Shown in pieces: positions 10,805-22,602 of a DNA stretch of 64,000 nt; the stretch's first letter is position 1; each line of letters begins with the position of its first letter. Made by a program: the position numbers and the translations under genes. This DNA is from Aculops lycopersici (taxonomy: Eukaryota; Arthropoda; Arachnida; Trombidiformes; Eriophyidae): the NCBI GenBank assembly GCA_015350385.1, contig WNKI01000002.1, positions 4,320,379 to 4,384,378 of the forward strand. Direction: 5' to 3'. A model generated the notes under the pieces. The model was not told the DNA's origin, made no database searches, and was given only the letters and a program-made list of their open reading frames with translations.

Positions 10805-10810
10805 TTTATT
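10805..10810 (-). terminator. Poly(A) signal (AATAAA on the minus strand) of the pseudokinase gene
   Basis: TTTATT on the plus strand, 109 bases beyond the stop codon at 10919; a second copy lies at 10788-10793. Confidence 0.5.
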
Positions 10811-10918
10811 ATTCAACTGACATCTTGATCTTGCTAGTGAGTGCTCGCTCGAAGTATCATTTTCTGACTTGTTTCTAATTAATGGTAATCTCATTGAATG
10901 AGATCCAAATACAATTCT

Positions 10919-12799
10919 TCAACCAACAGGTGGCACGGCTTCAAATCTGATATTCGGTCCTAATATAATCGGTTGTTCTTGTTGAGACACCGATGGCTTG
11001 GACTGTAAAATCTTATCCCTCCAAGCAGCCCGATTATGTCTCATACTTTCGCGAATTCCAAGTTTGTTCTTAACATCATGCAATCTAGAGGGTTCACGAA
11101 GTTTGCATAATCTACCCAAAACGGTGGTTGAATGGAGTCGAGCCTCAAAGTCTTGATCCCAAAGTTCGCGTATCGTTTGCACCAACAGGTTGCTATACTT
11201 TCCCTCCTGCCACTCCTTTGCTATGGGCGGTCTAATTCTCTCCTCGCATACCATATACTCCATCAACTGCGGCTTAATCTCTTTTGGACAACCAGCTAGC
11301 TCATCTTCGAAGGGTGTCTTATATGGAACTGGCACTAGTCTTAACCTTTGAGATTCCCTCATAAGTTGGCTAATTATTGGCAAGCGAGTTCGTGATAACA
11401 TTTCCCACAGGATTATTCCAAACGCGTACATATCAATACATTTCATTGCTGTCAATGTTAAATGACCTTTCTCCTGTAAAACCTCAGGCGGCGAATAGGG
11501 ACTAGTTAGTTGGGCAAACTTTGTTGCTTTGTCAATTACATGATTATGATTAATTGGTTGAAATGGGTGCTGTATGTAGGCCTGACTGAAATTGCACAAT
11601 TTTGCAACTTTATTCGGTCCACATAAGACAACATTCAACGAGGATAAATCCCTATGTATCACAGCTAATAATAATGGCGGTTCCATCAGGATCCTTTGTC
11701 TCTGGTCAACAAAGGACACCTTTTTAAGTGCCCCATTTGTGCTACCAATAAACCTGTCGACTGCTTCGCGAGTGTTAAATCTCTGGTACTCGTTATTTTC
11801 ATGTAAAAAGTGCAATCCGCTTGCAATACCAATAGCAATATCAAGACACTCGTTCCAACTGAGCGTTTCCTGTCTCAAATGATCCCTTAGATATTGGCAT
11901 CCAGTAAAATCGGTGAGGACCCAAAATTCCGGTAGCATCTTTCTATTCTTAACTCTATTCATGTCGCTACTTCTCGAGCTATCAGTTAGATGTGATCTTC
12001 TTTGTTGTTGTTGCTGCTGCTGCTGCTGATGCTGTTGGTGCATGTTATATTTTTGGTCCTCTGGGTAAGATGACCTGCTTGTTCCTGGCTTTGGTTCGTA
12101 TTGTTGTTGTTCTAGTTCATGCTGAACTTCGTCCTCCTCACTCAGCTCGGGTAAAACCCTGCTCTTTGGCCGGCGACCTGTAAACCAAGAGCTCCTTCCT
12201 ACGCTTGATTCGGGTCTATTTTGCTTGATTTTTCTCTCCTCTTCTGTCTCCAAATCTCCAAGTAGCTCACCGATTTGAGGCAATCTGTCGGTTGAATTTG
12301 TACGATAACACTTTTCTGCAAACAAAAAGCTCAATATATTGAGGTTCTCAAAGTTGGGCAACAGGTAGACATTAATCTCATTTAGCCACTCGGTATAGGC
12401 AGTCTTTCCAACCCTTGAGCTGATGGCCACTCGCTCGACTTCACAATGTGAACTAATTCTTTCAGTTTCAGGGTTACTTGAGGATACTGTATCAGTAGTA
12501 ACAGCGGCGACAATAACATTGTGTCTCCTTGTTATCTTGTTAACTTTCTCGACTACATGATTGCGAAAATGTCCCAAATTTAAATGTGGCACCTTAGTCA
12601 GAGTCTCGGGTTTAGGTGGTGTTCTGGATTTTAATGATGTCGAAGTTTGATGCGGAGTTCGCCCAGGTGGTGATATATTAGTCGTAATTTGTCGCGGTGC
12701 GCTAGATCCCGGTGGACTCGGTTGTGATGTCGACCTACTATACGAAACTTCGAGCGTTGACTTGTTGCGCGACCTCAAGCGCTGGAATAGTGACGTCAT
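10919..12799 (-). CDS. Soluble TGF-beta/activin type II receptor-like pseudokinase
   Basis: Single-exon, 626 residues, with no signal peptide, ectodomain or transmembrane helix. Residues about 120-165 resemble the type II receptor N-lobe (AYTEWLNEINVYLLPNFENL...AEK compares with the ActRII helix-C/beta4 region). A low-complexity insertion of roughly 120 residues with a polyQ tract (255-267) interrupts beta4-beta5. The C-lobe follows: FWVLTDF, LSWNECLDIAIGIASGLHFLHE, catalytic loop HRDLSSLN (383-390), SPPEVL, IDMYAFGIILWEML, YKTPFEDEL, ELWDQDFEAR; this last run is diagnostic of type II receptors. Essential residues are missing: the VAVK lysine is Ser127, the DFG motif reads NFS (404-406) and no glycine loop is visible. 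HRD Asp385 and Asn390 remain. It is therefore probably inactive and may scaffold or antagonise TGF-beta/BMP signalling; that role is inference. Confidence 0.85.
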   Translation of the reverse strand: MTSLFQRLRSRNKSTLEVSYSRSTSQPSPPGSSAPRQITTNISPPGRTPHQTSTSLKSRTPPKPETLTKVPHLNLGHFRNHVVEKVNKITRRHNVIVAAVTTDTVSSSNPETERISSHCEVERVAISSRVGKTAYTEWLNEINVYLLPNFENLNILSFLFAEKCYRTNSTDRLPQIGELLGDLETEEERKIKQNRPESSVGRSSWFTGRRPKSRVLPELSEEDEVQHELEQQQYEPKPGTSRSSYPEDQKYNMHQQHQQQQQQQQQRRSHLTDSSRSSDMNRVKNRKMLPEFWVLTDFTGCQYLRDHLRQETLSWNECLDIAIGIASGLHFLHENNEYQRFNTREAVDRFIGSTNGALKKVSFVDQRQRILMEPPLLLAVIHRDLSSLNVVLCGPNKVAKLCNFSQAYIQHPFQPINHNHVIDKATKFAQLTSPYSPPEVLQEKGHLTLTAMKCIDMYAFGIILWEMLSRTRLPIISQLMRESQRLRLVPVPYKTPFEDELAGCPKEIKPQLMEYMVCEERIRPPIAKEWQEGKYSNLLVQTIRELWDQDFEARLHSTTVLGRLCKLREPSRLHDVKNKLGIRESMRHNRAAWRDKILQSKPSVSQQEQPIILGPNIRFEAVPPVG

Positions 12800-13380
12800 C
12801 TTCTGATTTTGATTAATTGATAATGATGATGGATGGTGTAGTGGAGAGGAAGTTTATAATCAAGGGAATGAAATGGATTAAATTGATTTGATGGGATATA
12901 ATTAAAATATGAAAGACTTGACAAGGTCTCATCCTTTTCTGGCTTGAGTGCTAAATCAATAGACAGTTCGAATCATTGATGATGCTAAAATGACGTCAGA
13001 ATGGATCCTAAGATCACCTAACTTCGACTACCACTATCGCTTTCACCGTATGATTCCAATTTAGAAGAAGATTTTTCCCTCTTTTCCCACAACGCACTAA
13101 TTTTCCATCTTTTTAGTGTATGGATTCGGGCTAGATTATCACACCCACTGGTTGTGCGGTGACCCAATGCAACAAAAGTGATCTCGAATTGTCTTCGCGA
13201 TCAAGAAAAAAAGCGCCAAACTCTGAACCAAAGTGACCAGCCCCTTCACTCGATCCCGCGCTATCTAACCATTTTTTCCATAGAGATTACGCGTCGTTCA
13301 TGCGCAAATGAGTGTGTACCCCGAAAACATGCCTGTTTTCTACTTTTGATTTTGAATCACACGTTACCACCTGTCTAGAC

Positions 13381-13400
13381 TCTAGACTCTAGAGTCTAGA
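13381..13400. repeat. 20-bp perfect palindrome within a TCTAGAC/TCTAGAG heptamer cluster
   Basis: The unit TCTAGAC occurs at 13374, 13381 and 13395 (with TCTAGAG at 13388); the 20 bases from 13381 to 13400 are their own reverse complement. Confidence 0.85.
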
Positions 13401-14429
13401 CGTCCATTCACTCTATTTCATGCTGACTTGTCGTGGATCTGGCGAGTTGGCTGGCCGCTGCTAGTCCTAACAATCGCGTAACTATTATCAGTTTCAGATA
13501 GATCTACTGCTACAAAAATCTGCAGTTCTGGAATGGGAGAGTAGCTTATGTTTCCCATGCAATTTTTGCCGAGAGTGACGCAAATATTGAGATGAGCTGT
13601 AGACGTTGGACCAACGACAGCTGAACCGGTAGTGTACATTTTACGTATATTGCGTCACAGTGGTTTATAGAGCAAACAAGGCGCTGGCAACAAGGCGATC
13701 GCAAAAACCAGAAGAGACTATCACCAGACGCGTCGCTTTGGTCTAGTTCATCCGACAGAGTGTAAGGCAAACTTGTCTGTAGTTTGTTTAGCCAGATCTC
13801 TTGGATCAGGTGGCCGAGGATCAGATTCGATCTTGCGACACTTGATGGCGCTATTAGACGTCGCAGCAAACAATGCCATCCAATACGGTAAGACATCGAC
13901 TTGCGCAACACTGAGGTGACGCCGTTCATCTGCCGCCGCATTACTCCATGCGCCGACCACTTGTTGCCGCAAATTGGAGGCGGAGTTTCTCGTTTCTTCA
14001 AGAGCAACAGCATCACCTGGCCTTCCTTGTTTCGCTTACAAACTGGACTTTCTGCCATGAGGAACAACAACAACAACAAGAGTCGACTACTACTCTTTCC
14101 TCTTCGTATTGCCGGCAAAGGAGCTCCCAAAAGCCAGCAAGCCACTTGATGCTTTCGTGAGTGCGGACCTTGAATTTAGAGCCAACCATCAACTGTTGCT
14201 GATATTGCAAAACGAAGAGTCATGACTCACGAGAGTGCAAAGTTTCCTCCGAGAGTCATCCGAGACTCGTGATTATATCACAATTGCTGTTTTTACTGTC
14301 TCTTTGTGAGCGAAACATTGGTGATTTTGTTGTAGTTTTCATCGTCGTCGTTTTCCTCTTGTATTGGAGTGGATAAAATTGATAAATGCTCGGCGGCTCA
14401 GTCGGTGTTTAGCGATTCAAGAATTGGAA

Positions 14430-14454
14430 TATAAAATTCTCAAAATAATCAGTC
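14430..14454 (+). promoter_or_regulatory. Possible TATA (14430) and initiator TCAGTC (14449) of the PAN-ZP gene
   Basis: TATAAA at 14430-14435 is followed by an arthropod-type initiator TCAGTC at 14449-14454, about 110 bases ahead of the ATG. The TATA-to-initiator distance (about 21 bases) is shorter than usual, and another TCAGTC lies at about 14398, so the assignment is tentative. Confidence 0.3.
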
Positions 14455-14562
14455 AAGTTTTGCACACTAAGCTATCCAGTTGTTTGCAATTTGTGAAAGA
14501 TTACACGTAAAAAGTAAAGCGGAAGTCGGCGGTGAAGTCCAATCAAACCTCAAGCTAAAACT

Positions 14563-15013
14563 ATGGCACCCACAAGGGGGAGCTCTGTCATCTTTAGGAT
14601 TATGATATTACCAAAGTTCGTGTTGCTAATCAACCTCTTAGAGCTTATGAATGCATCAATGATTCATCAAACTAATCAACCAAGAGCCTCAAATTCAAGT
14701 GCAATCAACTCGAATGTACCTCAAGCTCAAGCAAACAACAATGGGTGCCAAAATGGTCTGCTCACCTTTGAGCTGGCCACTGGGTTCATCTACAAACCTT
14801 TGTCGGAGGAAACGTTAGCCATGATGCCAAGCACTTTGCAGTTAACCGATTGTCTCGACTACTGTCTGCGCAATACTTCCTGTTTGGCAATCAACTTTGA
14901 AATGGGTCTTTGCGTGTTGCTATCCACATCGGCTAGGCAAAATCCAAACAACTTGTACTCATCGCAGTTTCCGGTATTCACAATATATGCCGAAAAGAAG
15001 TGTCTGCTGGCAG
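14563..15013 (+). CDS. PAN-ZP apical matrix protein, exon 1 (signal peptide and PAN domain 1)
   Basis: Starts at ATG 14563 with a signal-type leader (SVIFRIMILPKFVLLINLLEL). The exon then encodes a PAN/apple domain: CQNGLLTFEL, a LTDCLDYCLRNTSCLAINFE core with the paired cysteines of the family, and CVLLSTSARQ; it ends at AEKKCLLA. The donor GCAG|GTAAGT at 15014 is a good consensus, and the frame is left with one base (phase 1). That base plus GT at 18652 completes a glycine codon, so this exon joins directly to the next. The whole predicted protein (exons 14563-15013, 18652-20496, 22603-25640) is 1777 residues and belongs to the PAN+ZP group of insect apical extracellular-matrix proteins (trynity, neyo, nyobe, morpheyus; more distantly nompA). 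Confidence 0.8.
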
Positions 15014-18000
15014 GTAAGTTTCTTTTTCAGATGTTTGATCTCGTTTTCCAATTCCTTATCTCTCGAATGAGATTCGAGACACGAGAGTGGAGCAATTTTT
15101 AGTTTCTACTAAAAATATAAGTAGTAGTAGCACAAACGAGAGATTCTAGATTTCGATTATTTCAATGTCAATGTCAACTCGCCTCAGTACTATTTGCCGC
15201 TGAGAGTCTTGCATGCCATCAGATGGTTGTCATAAATGCAACTTGAAAGCGAGAGATGAAATTTGCATCCATAGGAACAGCAGCTTGAAACTGATATGGA
15301 GGCTGACAGGTGGTACAGCCAGCGCCAAGAATCCCCCCCCCCCGCCCGTCAGCGACCACCACTTGTTGCTGTCAGTCTTACCGACATGCCGCTTGCTGCT
15401 AACAGAATGCTAGCCGCTCGATTGTTTGACGGTGGTCGTCTGGAGTCTCGGTGGTAAAAAAGCTGGTTAGATACGGGGCACATGTTAGACAACCTGTTGA
15501 CTAGTGGCCTCCATTAGAGGTTGGTCAGTCGCTGTTGTTGTTTCTGTTGTTTTGCAGTTTGGAATTGGCGGCGTAAATCATCGTTAAGACATCATCCAAC
15601 TCTTTTGAGTGCTCCTGTGAGCGAGAAGAATTCTTTATAATTTTATATGCGATACTAGGTAGGCAGGCAGATAGGTAGCTGGACATTGGACTAACTTACA
15701 AGATTTTATTACCTTGGCTGTGATGCTTCGAAGGGCTCGATTCGGTTTTCCTAAGATTACAACAACGAGGAAATAATGCGGTTGCCAAATCTATTGTTGT
15801 TGTTCCTGTTGTACTTGATAGATAATTGCACCACTCTTGGCCAGCTAAACATGGCGCACGAACAAGCTAAACAATTAACGGTCAAGAATCGACAACTTTG
15901 CCTGAGCCGTAAAAAACCTCGGCTAATCTCTAATATGGCATCGTTTTGCTTATCCCTCCTTGAGTCAAATCTGAGCTACATCAAGCTATTGTTTACATTT
16001 GAGGTATAGAAGATTTCGAAATAATTTCAAGGTCGCCCATCGACGACCAATAAAATTGTCTAAGCACGACGCAAAGGATTTCGCGCTTCATTGATTGGCA
16101 TGGTCAATCCTGAATCGGTCCCTAGCTTATTATATGGATATATGTATATATTCCACGATGCCATCGAGGCTAGCTCATATGACAACAAGGGACTCTTGGT
16201 CATGATTCTACTGAATAAACTCAAGCTCAAAGCACCAATCTGCATTGAAGGAGTTTATCGGCTTTCGAAGCCACGGATGGAAAGACACAACAAACGTTTG
16301 GGAAGTTAAACCATGACGTAATCATCATTTGCTGGTGTTAAATCAAGTGCTACTCGTACATGTCTTTGTTGTCACTTGGTTGCTGCGTCCATATCCATCT
16401 TAAGAGTTTACCTTTTCCCCAATCAACTTGTTTGTCGCCAATCGCGCACTAGTTTTGTTGCTCACTCACTCACTCGCTCCTCAAACCACCTTTCCAGTAA
16501 GCTTGCCATCGTGGCATCCCAGCGTTCGAATTGCGCGATCACTCACTAAACAGTTAGCATCCACATGTTGCCGAGATGCTCGGAGTCGTGTGTATGCGCG
16601 GCATGCAATGACTTTTGATTCATTGCCTCTGTTGCTTAATAGTACCTGTTGCTTGTCTCGCACCGATGAATAAACGTTTACCTACGAAAACCAAAACCAC
16701 CACATAGTAAGCGAAAAAAGCTTAGTGCTGGAAGACAAACGACAAGTGGCTGCCGTCCTCGCTGGACTCGAGGTGATTGCTTCTTTCGGCGGCGGAGAAA
16801 GAGAAGAAGGGTAGAGTGTATCCCAAGTTGCTTTGATTTTTCGTCATCATTGACAATCGCTGTTTCCAGAGCCGCTGCAGTTGCCGCTTCATGTTTGTCC
16901 CCCCCTCCCTCTCTCTCTCTCTCTCGGTGGCCGCGGTGGTGGTCGTCGTGGTTGTGGTAGTGACACCGATGCTGACGATCGAAACTCTAACTCCAACTTT
17001 GACAACACGACAGTCATTGTCTTTGCGACGAATGAAGCTTGAGGTTGGACTCCGCAACAGCAACAAGTGGAATCCGAGCGCTCGGAAGCTGATTTTACAA
17101 GGCGTTTTACAAGTAACCACTGTCCATATTCCACACCTGCAATAGTGGTCACATCCAAAGCTCAGGACCCGTGATTTCAGGGAAGGCGCTCAATCTGCTC
17201 AAAGTAGTTGATGGCTCTCCACTCTTTCTCTCTCTAATCGAGATCTTGTTCCTTCTCTTAATTGGACTTTTTCCTCCCATTGAATTTGATTGGCTTAGTG
17301 AGCAAGAGTGAGATAAAGCAACGTGTCCAGCTAGTTATTCTATTTGACACACTTATCTAGATCTTTTCTCAGATTCGCAACGGAAATCTTCCGATGGCGC
17401 GCTAATCTTTCGACTTAACGACGGCTCTATTAGTCTATTCTCTCCTAATTGGCTCAAATCAGATGGTTCAAGTTGAAGCGGTGCTTTCTGGTTATCTTTG
17501 ATCTTTTGCTGACGTGATTTATGCGCGATGGTTGCCAGCTCTACGCTGAGCTAGTCGTTGTTAACAAGTTGCTATTAATAGCAACCAAGCCGACGACAGC
17601 TACCAAAAACATCTTGTTTTCAGTCTAGCTTCCGTGGTTACGCTCCAAGAAGACAAAGCTGCAGTCTCCTCTTAATGGCAGGGAACAAGCAGGACGCTTT
17701 AACTTGAGGGGATTATGCTAATGGCCATCATACCACATCCGCCGCTTGTTGTGCCTGTACCCACCTGTTGAGCGATGACTCCCGTGGCGTGTCATCCTTT
17801 TCATCGTTTCGTTTTCGTTGTGTGTCGGCTAGCTTAATAGTTGGATTCTCTCAGCAAGATTTAAGGTGACCTTAGAGTTTGGCGAGTCTCTTTAAGTTTG
17901 GCGAAGACGAAGAGCCGACAACAAATGCAAGAAGATGGTGGAAAAAAGGAAGCAAGAAACTCTCTCACCACTGCAGACTACAACTACGATAAAGTGCGGA

Positions 18001-18651
18001 GAACCTGCAATAGAGTCCTTTCTTGATGGTTCTTGTCCAAGTGTGTCAACCATTAGCGGACTGAGCGTCCAGGTTAGCGGCAAACTAATCCAGGCTATCA
18101 CCAGAAGGCCACCCACTTGTTGAGTTACTCAACATTGTCCATGAGCCCAAGAGATACACAATTGACGCTTTAAGATGAAGACTGGCAACCGCAAATCTTT
18201 ATATCAATCTACTGCGCTGCGTTCAGTGCACAATATAAATTCGTGTGAATCTTGATGAACATGATGATGATGATGATCTCACTTGACACATTAAAACGGA
18301 ATCCAATACTAATTCTTCTGAGCCAAATAGTCTGTACCAGTTCCCAGCTAACAAGTGTTGAATTAAAAGCAGACAGTTTGGCACCCTGAACCGTAATTAA
18401 ATATTTGGAACACATCAGCGCTACTCCCTATTTAAGTTCCACGATTGCAATTCAAGTAACACTTTTGCAACATTGCGGAACATCCAACACGGTTGCAAGT
18501 TTCCTTCTAGCTACCTGTTTGTGCATTAAATTCTTCCTTATCCTCATTTTGTCCTCGGACTTATCCTTCCGGTTATTGTTGTCAAATAACCCCATGCTAA
18601 CCTCTAAAATCGTGCATAAATTTCTCCTCAACTTCCTCAACACTACCTCAG
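15014..18651 (+). other. Intron 1 of the PAN-ZP gene (3.6 kb)
   Basis: Bounded by GTAAGT at 15014 and a TACCTCAG acceptor ending at 18651, with phases that match. It contains several dispersed motif copies (15359, 15492, 17061, 17763, 18113), a C11-13 run near 15334-15343 and CT/GGTC simple tracts near 16905-16970. Frames at 15776-16009 and 16091-16309 start with ATG and the first has a leader-like N-terminus, but neither has a domain; I do not call them genes. Extra small exons cannot be excluded. Confidence 0.65.
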
Positions 18652-20496
18652 GTGACCCTCAAGCCTCGCGACAGCGTCGCAAGTGTCAACGAGCTTGGAC
18701 ATTTGAGCGGGTTGCCGGCTACGAAATGAAAACTAAACCGCGGCGAAGACTCAAGTTAGCCACGAAGGAGCTTTGCATGGAACATTGTTTGTTAGAAAGG
18801 GAGTTCGAATGTCGATCTGCAAATTGGTATCGGCAAACCGGCGAGTGCACACTTAGTGACCAGGATCGCCACTCGGTCAGTCAATCGGAGGCAGGCGACC
18901 AAAAGATTAAAACCTCGGCGTTGCACAACTTTTATGGGCCGGGCAATGTGACAAATATGATTTCCAGTGGCGGGGCTAATAATTTAAATCTTAATTTAGG
19001 TTCAGATTCAAATAAAGCCCAAAATGGAGGCAACAACAATAATAATAACAAAGTCACGCCTGTTTCTAGCTCAAGTTTATATGAGAATTACTATGCTAAT
19101 CTCGCTGCACTTGGCGAACGAGTTACAGGGGCCTCAGTTGCAGGACCAGAGCAACACCAGCAGCGGCAACAGGATGATGTTACGGCTTCGCTGGCCACCA
19201 ACGGCGCCAGCGATGGGGGAATCGAAGACAAAAATAGGCGCCGTATCCTGACGAGAAGATCGTCTCAGTTTATTACATCCAAACCATCGCAAGATCGTCG
19301 GGTAAATGATGTTACCACCACTAATAGCAAGTATCGAAAGGTGAGGCAATTATATGATGAGTTGAATCACCGCCACAACTATTTACTAAAGAGACAGCAG
19401 AATTTGAACAGTGTTGAAAATCAGCAATCAGGTAACTCTATGCTGTTGTCGCAAGATGACAGCCTAGCGCAATCGTCGTCATCGTCCTCGATGATTAGAA
19501 ACAATCCGGATGGCAACTCTTGGCTGCAAAGTAATCAAGTGCAACCACCAAATCAATATATTGACATTTCAGGTGGCGGAAATCAGCAGTATCAACCAAT
19601 AATCAGTGATTCACCTGTTGATTATTTGGAGAACAATTGCATCTTTGAACCAAACAAACTTTGTGAGTTTCGCAAAATCCAAAATAGAATATTGAAAACT
19701 GTGGACTCAATTTATCAGGACGTCAATAGTGTCGACGAATGCAAGCAAAAGTGTCTCAATGCTCCCTATAGATGTTATTCATTTGACTATGGCGACACCT
19801 CGGAGCGAGTTTGTCGCACCAGCCACCTGGACCAAGCCTCGCTCTTGGCCGTCAAGGAGCCCTACTTGGAGGTGGTGGGCGCCATCACCTACGAGCTTGC
19901 TTCGTGTTTTAACGTAACCATTCAGTGCAAAGCAAAGGAAATGGTGGCCACCGTTAGTTCGAGCAAAATGTTTAAAGGTAAAATCTATGCTAAAACGAGG
20001 CCATCTAGCTGCGTGAACGATGTTGGCGAGAGTCTCAAATTTGAGCTTAGCATGAAGTATCACGACGAGGCTTGTAATGTACGCGCCTCGTCCAATAGTC
20101 AGCAAGGAGTATTCAGCAACGACATTGTGATCCAACATCACGATCGCATTGTAACCACACAGGACGTTGGCTTAAGTGTTTACTGCCAATACGATCTAGG
20201 CAACCGAAGCATCACAAACAACGTGGATTTGGCCATAGAGAAGCTAGATGGACCAGCTGAGGGCAAGCAGCAACAAATGTCGTCGCCAAATTTCACCAAT
20301 TCAACAAGTGGTCGGCAGCCAGCAAGTGGCTCGCAAACCTCCTCGGCATCGCCGCTTATGATAACTGGTCTTGCGACCACTGTTGTTCGATCTCCGAATG
20401 TAACGATGCGAATCACAAACATGAACGGCCAACCTGTTACCAGTGCCACGGTCGGCGACCGTCTGGCGCTTTTATTTGAAGTGAAGGAGAAAACAA
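18652..20496 (+). CDS. PAN-ZP apical matrix protein, exon 2 (PAN 2, PAN 3 and ZP-N)
   Basis: The exon opens with a second PAN domain (CQRAWTFERVAGYEM ... ELCMEHCLLEREFECRSANW ... GECTLSD), then about 230 Asn/Ser/Gln-rich residues, then a third PAN domain (CIFEPNKLCEF ... SVDECKQKCLNAPYRCYSFDYG ... VCRTSHLD). It continues into the N-terminal half of a zona pellucida domain: IQCKAKEMVATVSSSKMFKG, FELSMKYHDEACNVR, NDIVIQHHDRIVTTQDVGLS, YCQYDL, then NVTMRITNMNG and VGDRLALLFEVKEKT. Donor CAA|GTAAGT at 20497; the leftover base A plus GT from 22603 makes AGT (Ser), giving a continuous ZP reading (KEKT-S-PFGIFVRE). ZP proteins of this class polymerise into the apical matrix that shapes cuticle and sensory structures. 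A TTG-initiated reading from 18405 runs through the intron end and is not a start. Confidence 0.85.
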
Positions 20497-22602
20497 GTAA
20501 GTAGCCAATCATTAATCGCCACCAGATTGATTATCTTTCTTCCTAGAGAGTATCAAGTTAAAAGCTAAAAGATGAGAGATCAGGATGACGACGACGACGA
20601 CGATGATGATAGCGATAGTTTCTTCACCTGTTGCTTCTTTGTCGAGCCAGCGAGTTATATTGTTTCTATTTCGATAACTCCGAGGAGATGAATGGAAGCA
20701 CACGAGCCGGCAACTATGAGGTGGATGACGGGCGACAGAAGTCAAACAAAAGACTGCGACAGACACGAGCAACTAGTGGCCACGTCGAGCAATCGAGAAC
20801 AGGTTGCTATGTAATGAGAGCAGCGCACGGACATACCTGCAGGTCAGTTGTAATCTGTTTGCGTACATTAGTTGCTCTATCGATTCCAAGGGCGGGATGC
20901 CGCGCAGTTCGGTCGATTAGATTTGGCGTCGCCATGGTGGCCAACGTTTTAGCCGCCCACCTCACTGAACGTTTATTTGTCTGGTTCGTCCGTCTCTCAA
21001 GCAGTCTATTTGTTGTCATCGGCTTTTGATCGTCTCTCAGGATAGGAATGGACAGTCGAGGGGAATGAGATATAAAAGATAGATCAGCACAAATGGCTCA
21101 GATGGAGGGATGTTGCGGTGAATCTCTTACTCTTTGTTGTATCGGCTTCGACGGAATCCGCGGCGGCGCGCGTTCCCTCGACCATGTTATGCGACACAAC
21201 AAGTGGGCTCACCAGTTGTCCCTGCAGCAAGCAAGCAAGCAGAGACAAAGCCCATGGTGGTGACATCTACTCAGCCATGAACCCAAAGTTGTCGTCGTGT
21301 CCGCTTCCAGTACAATCTCGGCTGCACAAACTGCTGTCCTTTTACTGGTTCAATGGGCAAGCGCAAAAAGCACATCCATCCCTGAGATGGATGTTACCTG
21401 TTCGTCGGTCTTCTTGGTAGGCGACGTCGGCGGCGACAGCGGACGAGTCGCTCAGGATCAATTTTTGCGGATTCAATTGATCGTAAGCGACCTCGTTGCA
21501 TTAGATCACTGCGACCTCCCCGATCCTCAATGGACTCATTGAGGAAACTTTGGCTCGAAACTTTGTTGTAATTTAGTAGGCTCAACTTCAGTAACAGACG
21601 ATTCCAACTCGCATAATCGACCATCTTATGCTTGTCTCGAACTGATCGACGCTTACAAGCTTCCTGTAGATTTGCTAAGCATGAATCTCAAACATTTACC
21701 TTGAGATCCAACACCACTACCTGTTGCATGGAATCCCAACCTTTCGTCATCTCGATCATGAGCTAGCCATTGAGCGAGCAAAACTGTCCGGCTAATCGCT
21801 GACTGCGCTCGCCCCGTTAGCTTGCCACCGCAAACGACCACGATAATAGCAACAACAATAACAATGGTCAGTCTCCTCGAGCCAACATCAGGGCGTCAAA
21901 TTGAATTAATGGTTGCGAATATGGCCCGAGGACAGCAAGCCAGCAATCATCTTCGCGTTGTAATGGTAGTGGTGGCGGTAAATGTGTTTGTTGTCGTTGT
22001 TGTTTGTAGTGTGAGAGTTGCTTGCGTCATTTGGGAGAAAATTCAAGGTAATCTTTGACGTCCTCACTTGTCGGAATTCTTTTATGGACTTGACGAGAGG
22101 AAGATTTTTGTGTCGAGCTTTCTGCCAACAGTCTTCGCTTGTTCCGATTTGATTTATTTCTCGGTGGTGGCCGAGGAAACAGGAAACAGGAACACCGTTT
22201 TATTGCGGTCGTTTCGCGCACGATTATTATCCCACCTGTTGGTCGATTGACGCTCCTGGGTGCGGAAATCCCATTTTTATATTCTTTTCGCAAGTAAAAC
22301 AAACTTTGCTCACGACTAATTCGATTCTTTCAATCTCGGCGCCAACCAATTACTTGAGTTAGCGCCTAGATCTCGGCGAAACCAACGAGTGCCTCTACCG
22401 TTGTTATCATCTCTATTGTTATTTTTGCTTAAGATTGCTTCAAATTCACGCATCAAAGCTCGAGACTTTACCTTTGGATTGTAATAGCGGGCTTGGATCT
22501 AAGCACCGAAGATAGCACACTAACACATTGACACATTTTCTCCATCCCATTCACCTCTCAATCATGAATCACTACCTCGTGAAACAACTCGAATTTCAAC
22601 AG
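20497..22602 (+). other. Intron 2 of the PAN-ZP gene (2.1 kb), splitting the ZP domain
   Basis: GTAAGT donor at 20497 and acceptor TTTCAACAG ending at 22602; the codon phases and the ZP homology on both sides confirm the junction. Dispersed motif copies lie at 20626, 21197, 21719 and 22234, and the acceptor itself sits inside a CAACAGGT. Short frames on both strands here look random. Confidence 0.8.

Larger units (their letters stand above)
12800..14562. other. Intergenic/promoter region between the pseudokinase and the PAN-ZP gene
   Basis: Divergent genes flank this 1.76 kb. Frames of 60-200 codons around 13400-14200 overlap each other on both strands and show no domain, so I do not call them. 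It contains an XbaI-type heptamer cluster with a 20-bp palindrome (13381-13400) and one CCACTTGTTG motif (13957-13966). Confidence 0.4.

Noticed and set aside
13546..14145. 199-codon minus frame ahead of the PAN-ZP gene
   Set aside because: Overlaps equally good frames on both strands, Leu/Arg-rich by composition, no domain.
15776..16309. Two ATG frames inside PAN-ZP intron 1, the first with a signal-like leader
   Set aside because: No domain, no cysteine pattern, no continuation and no supporting promoter or poly(A) pair; leader-like hydrophobicity is common by chance in T-rich DNA.
18405..18651. N-terminal extension of the frame leading into PAN-ZP exon 2
   Set aside because: It begins with TTG, not ATG, and a good acceptor at 18651 with matching phase to exon 1 explains the frame as intron.
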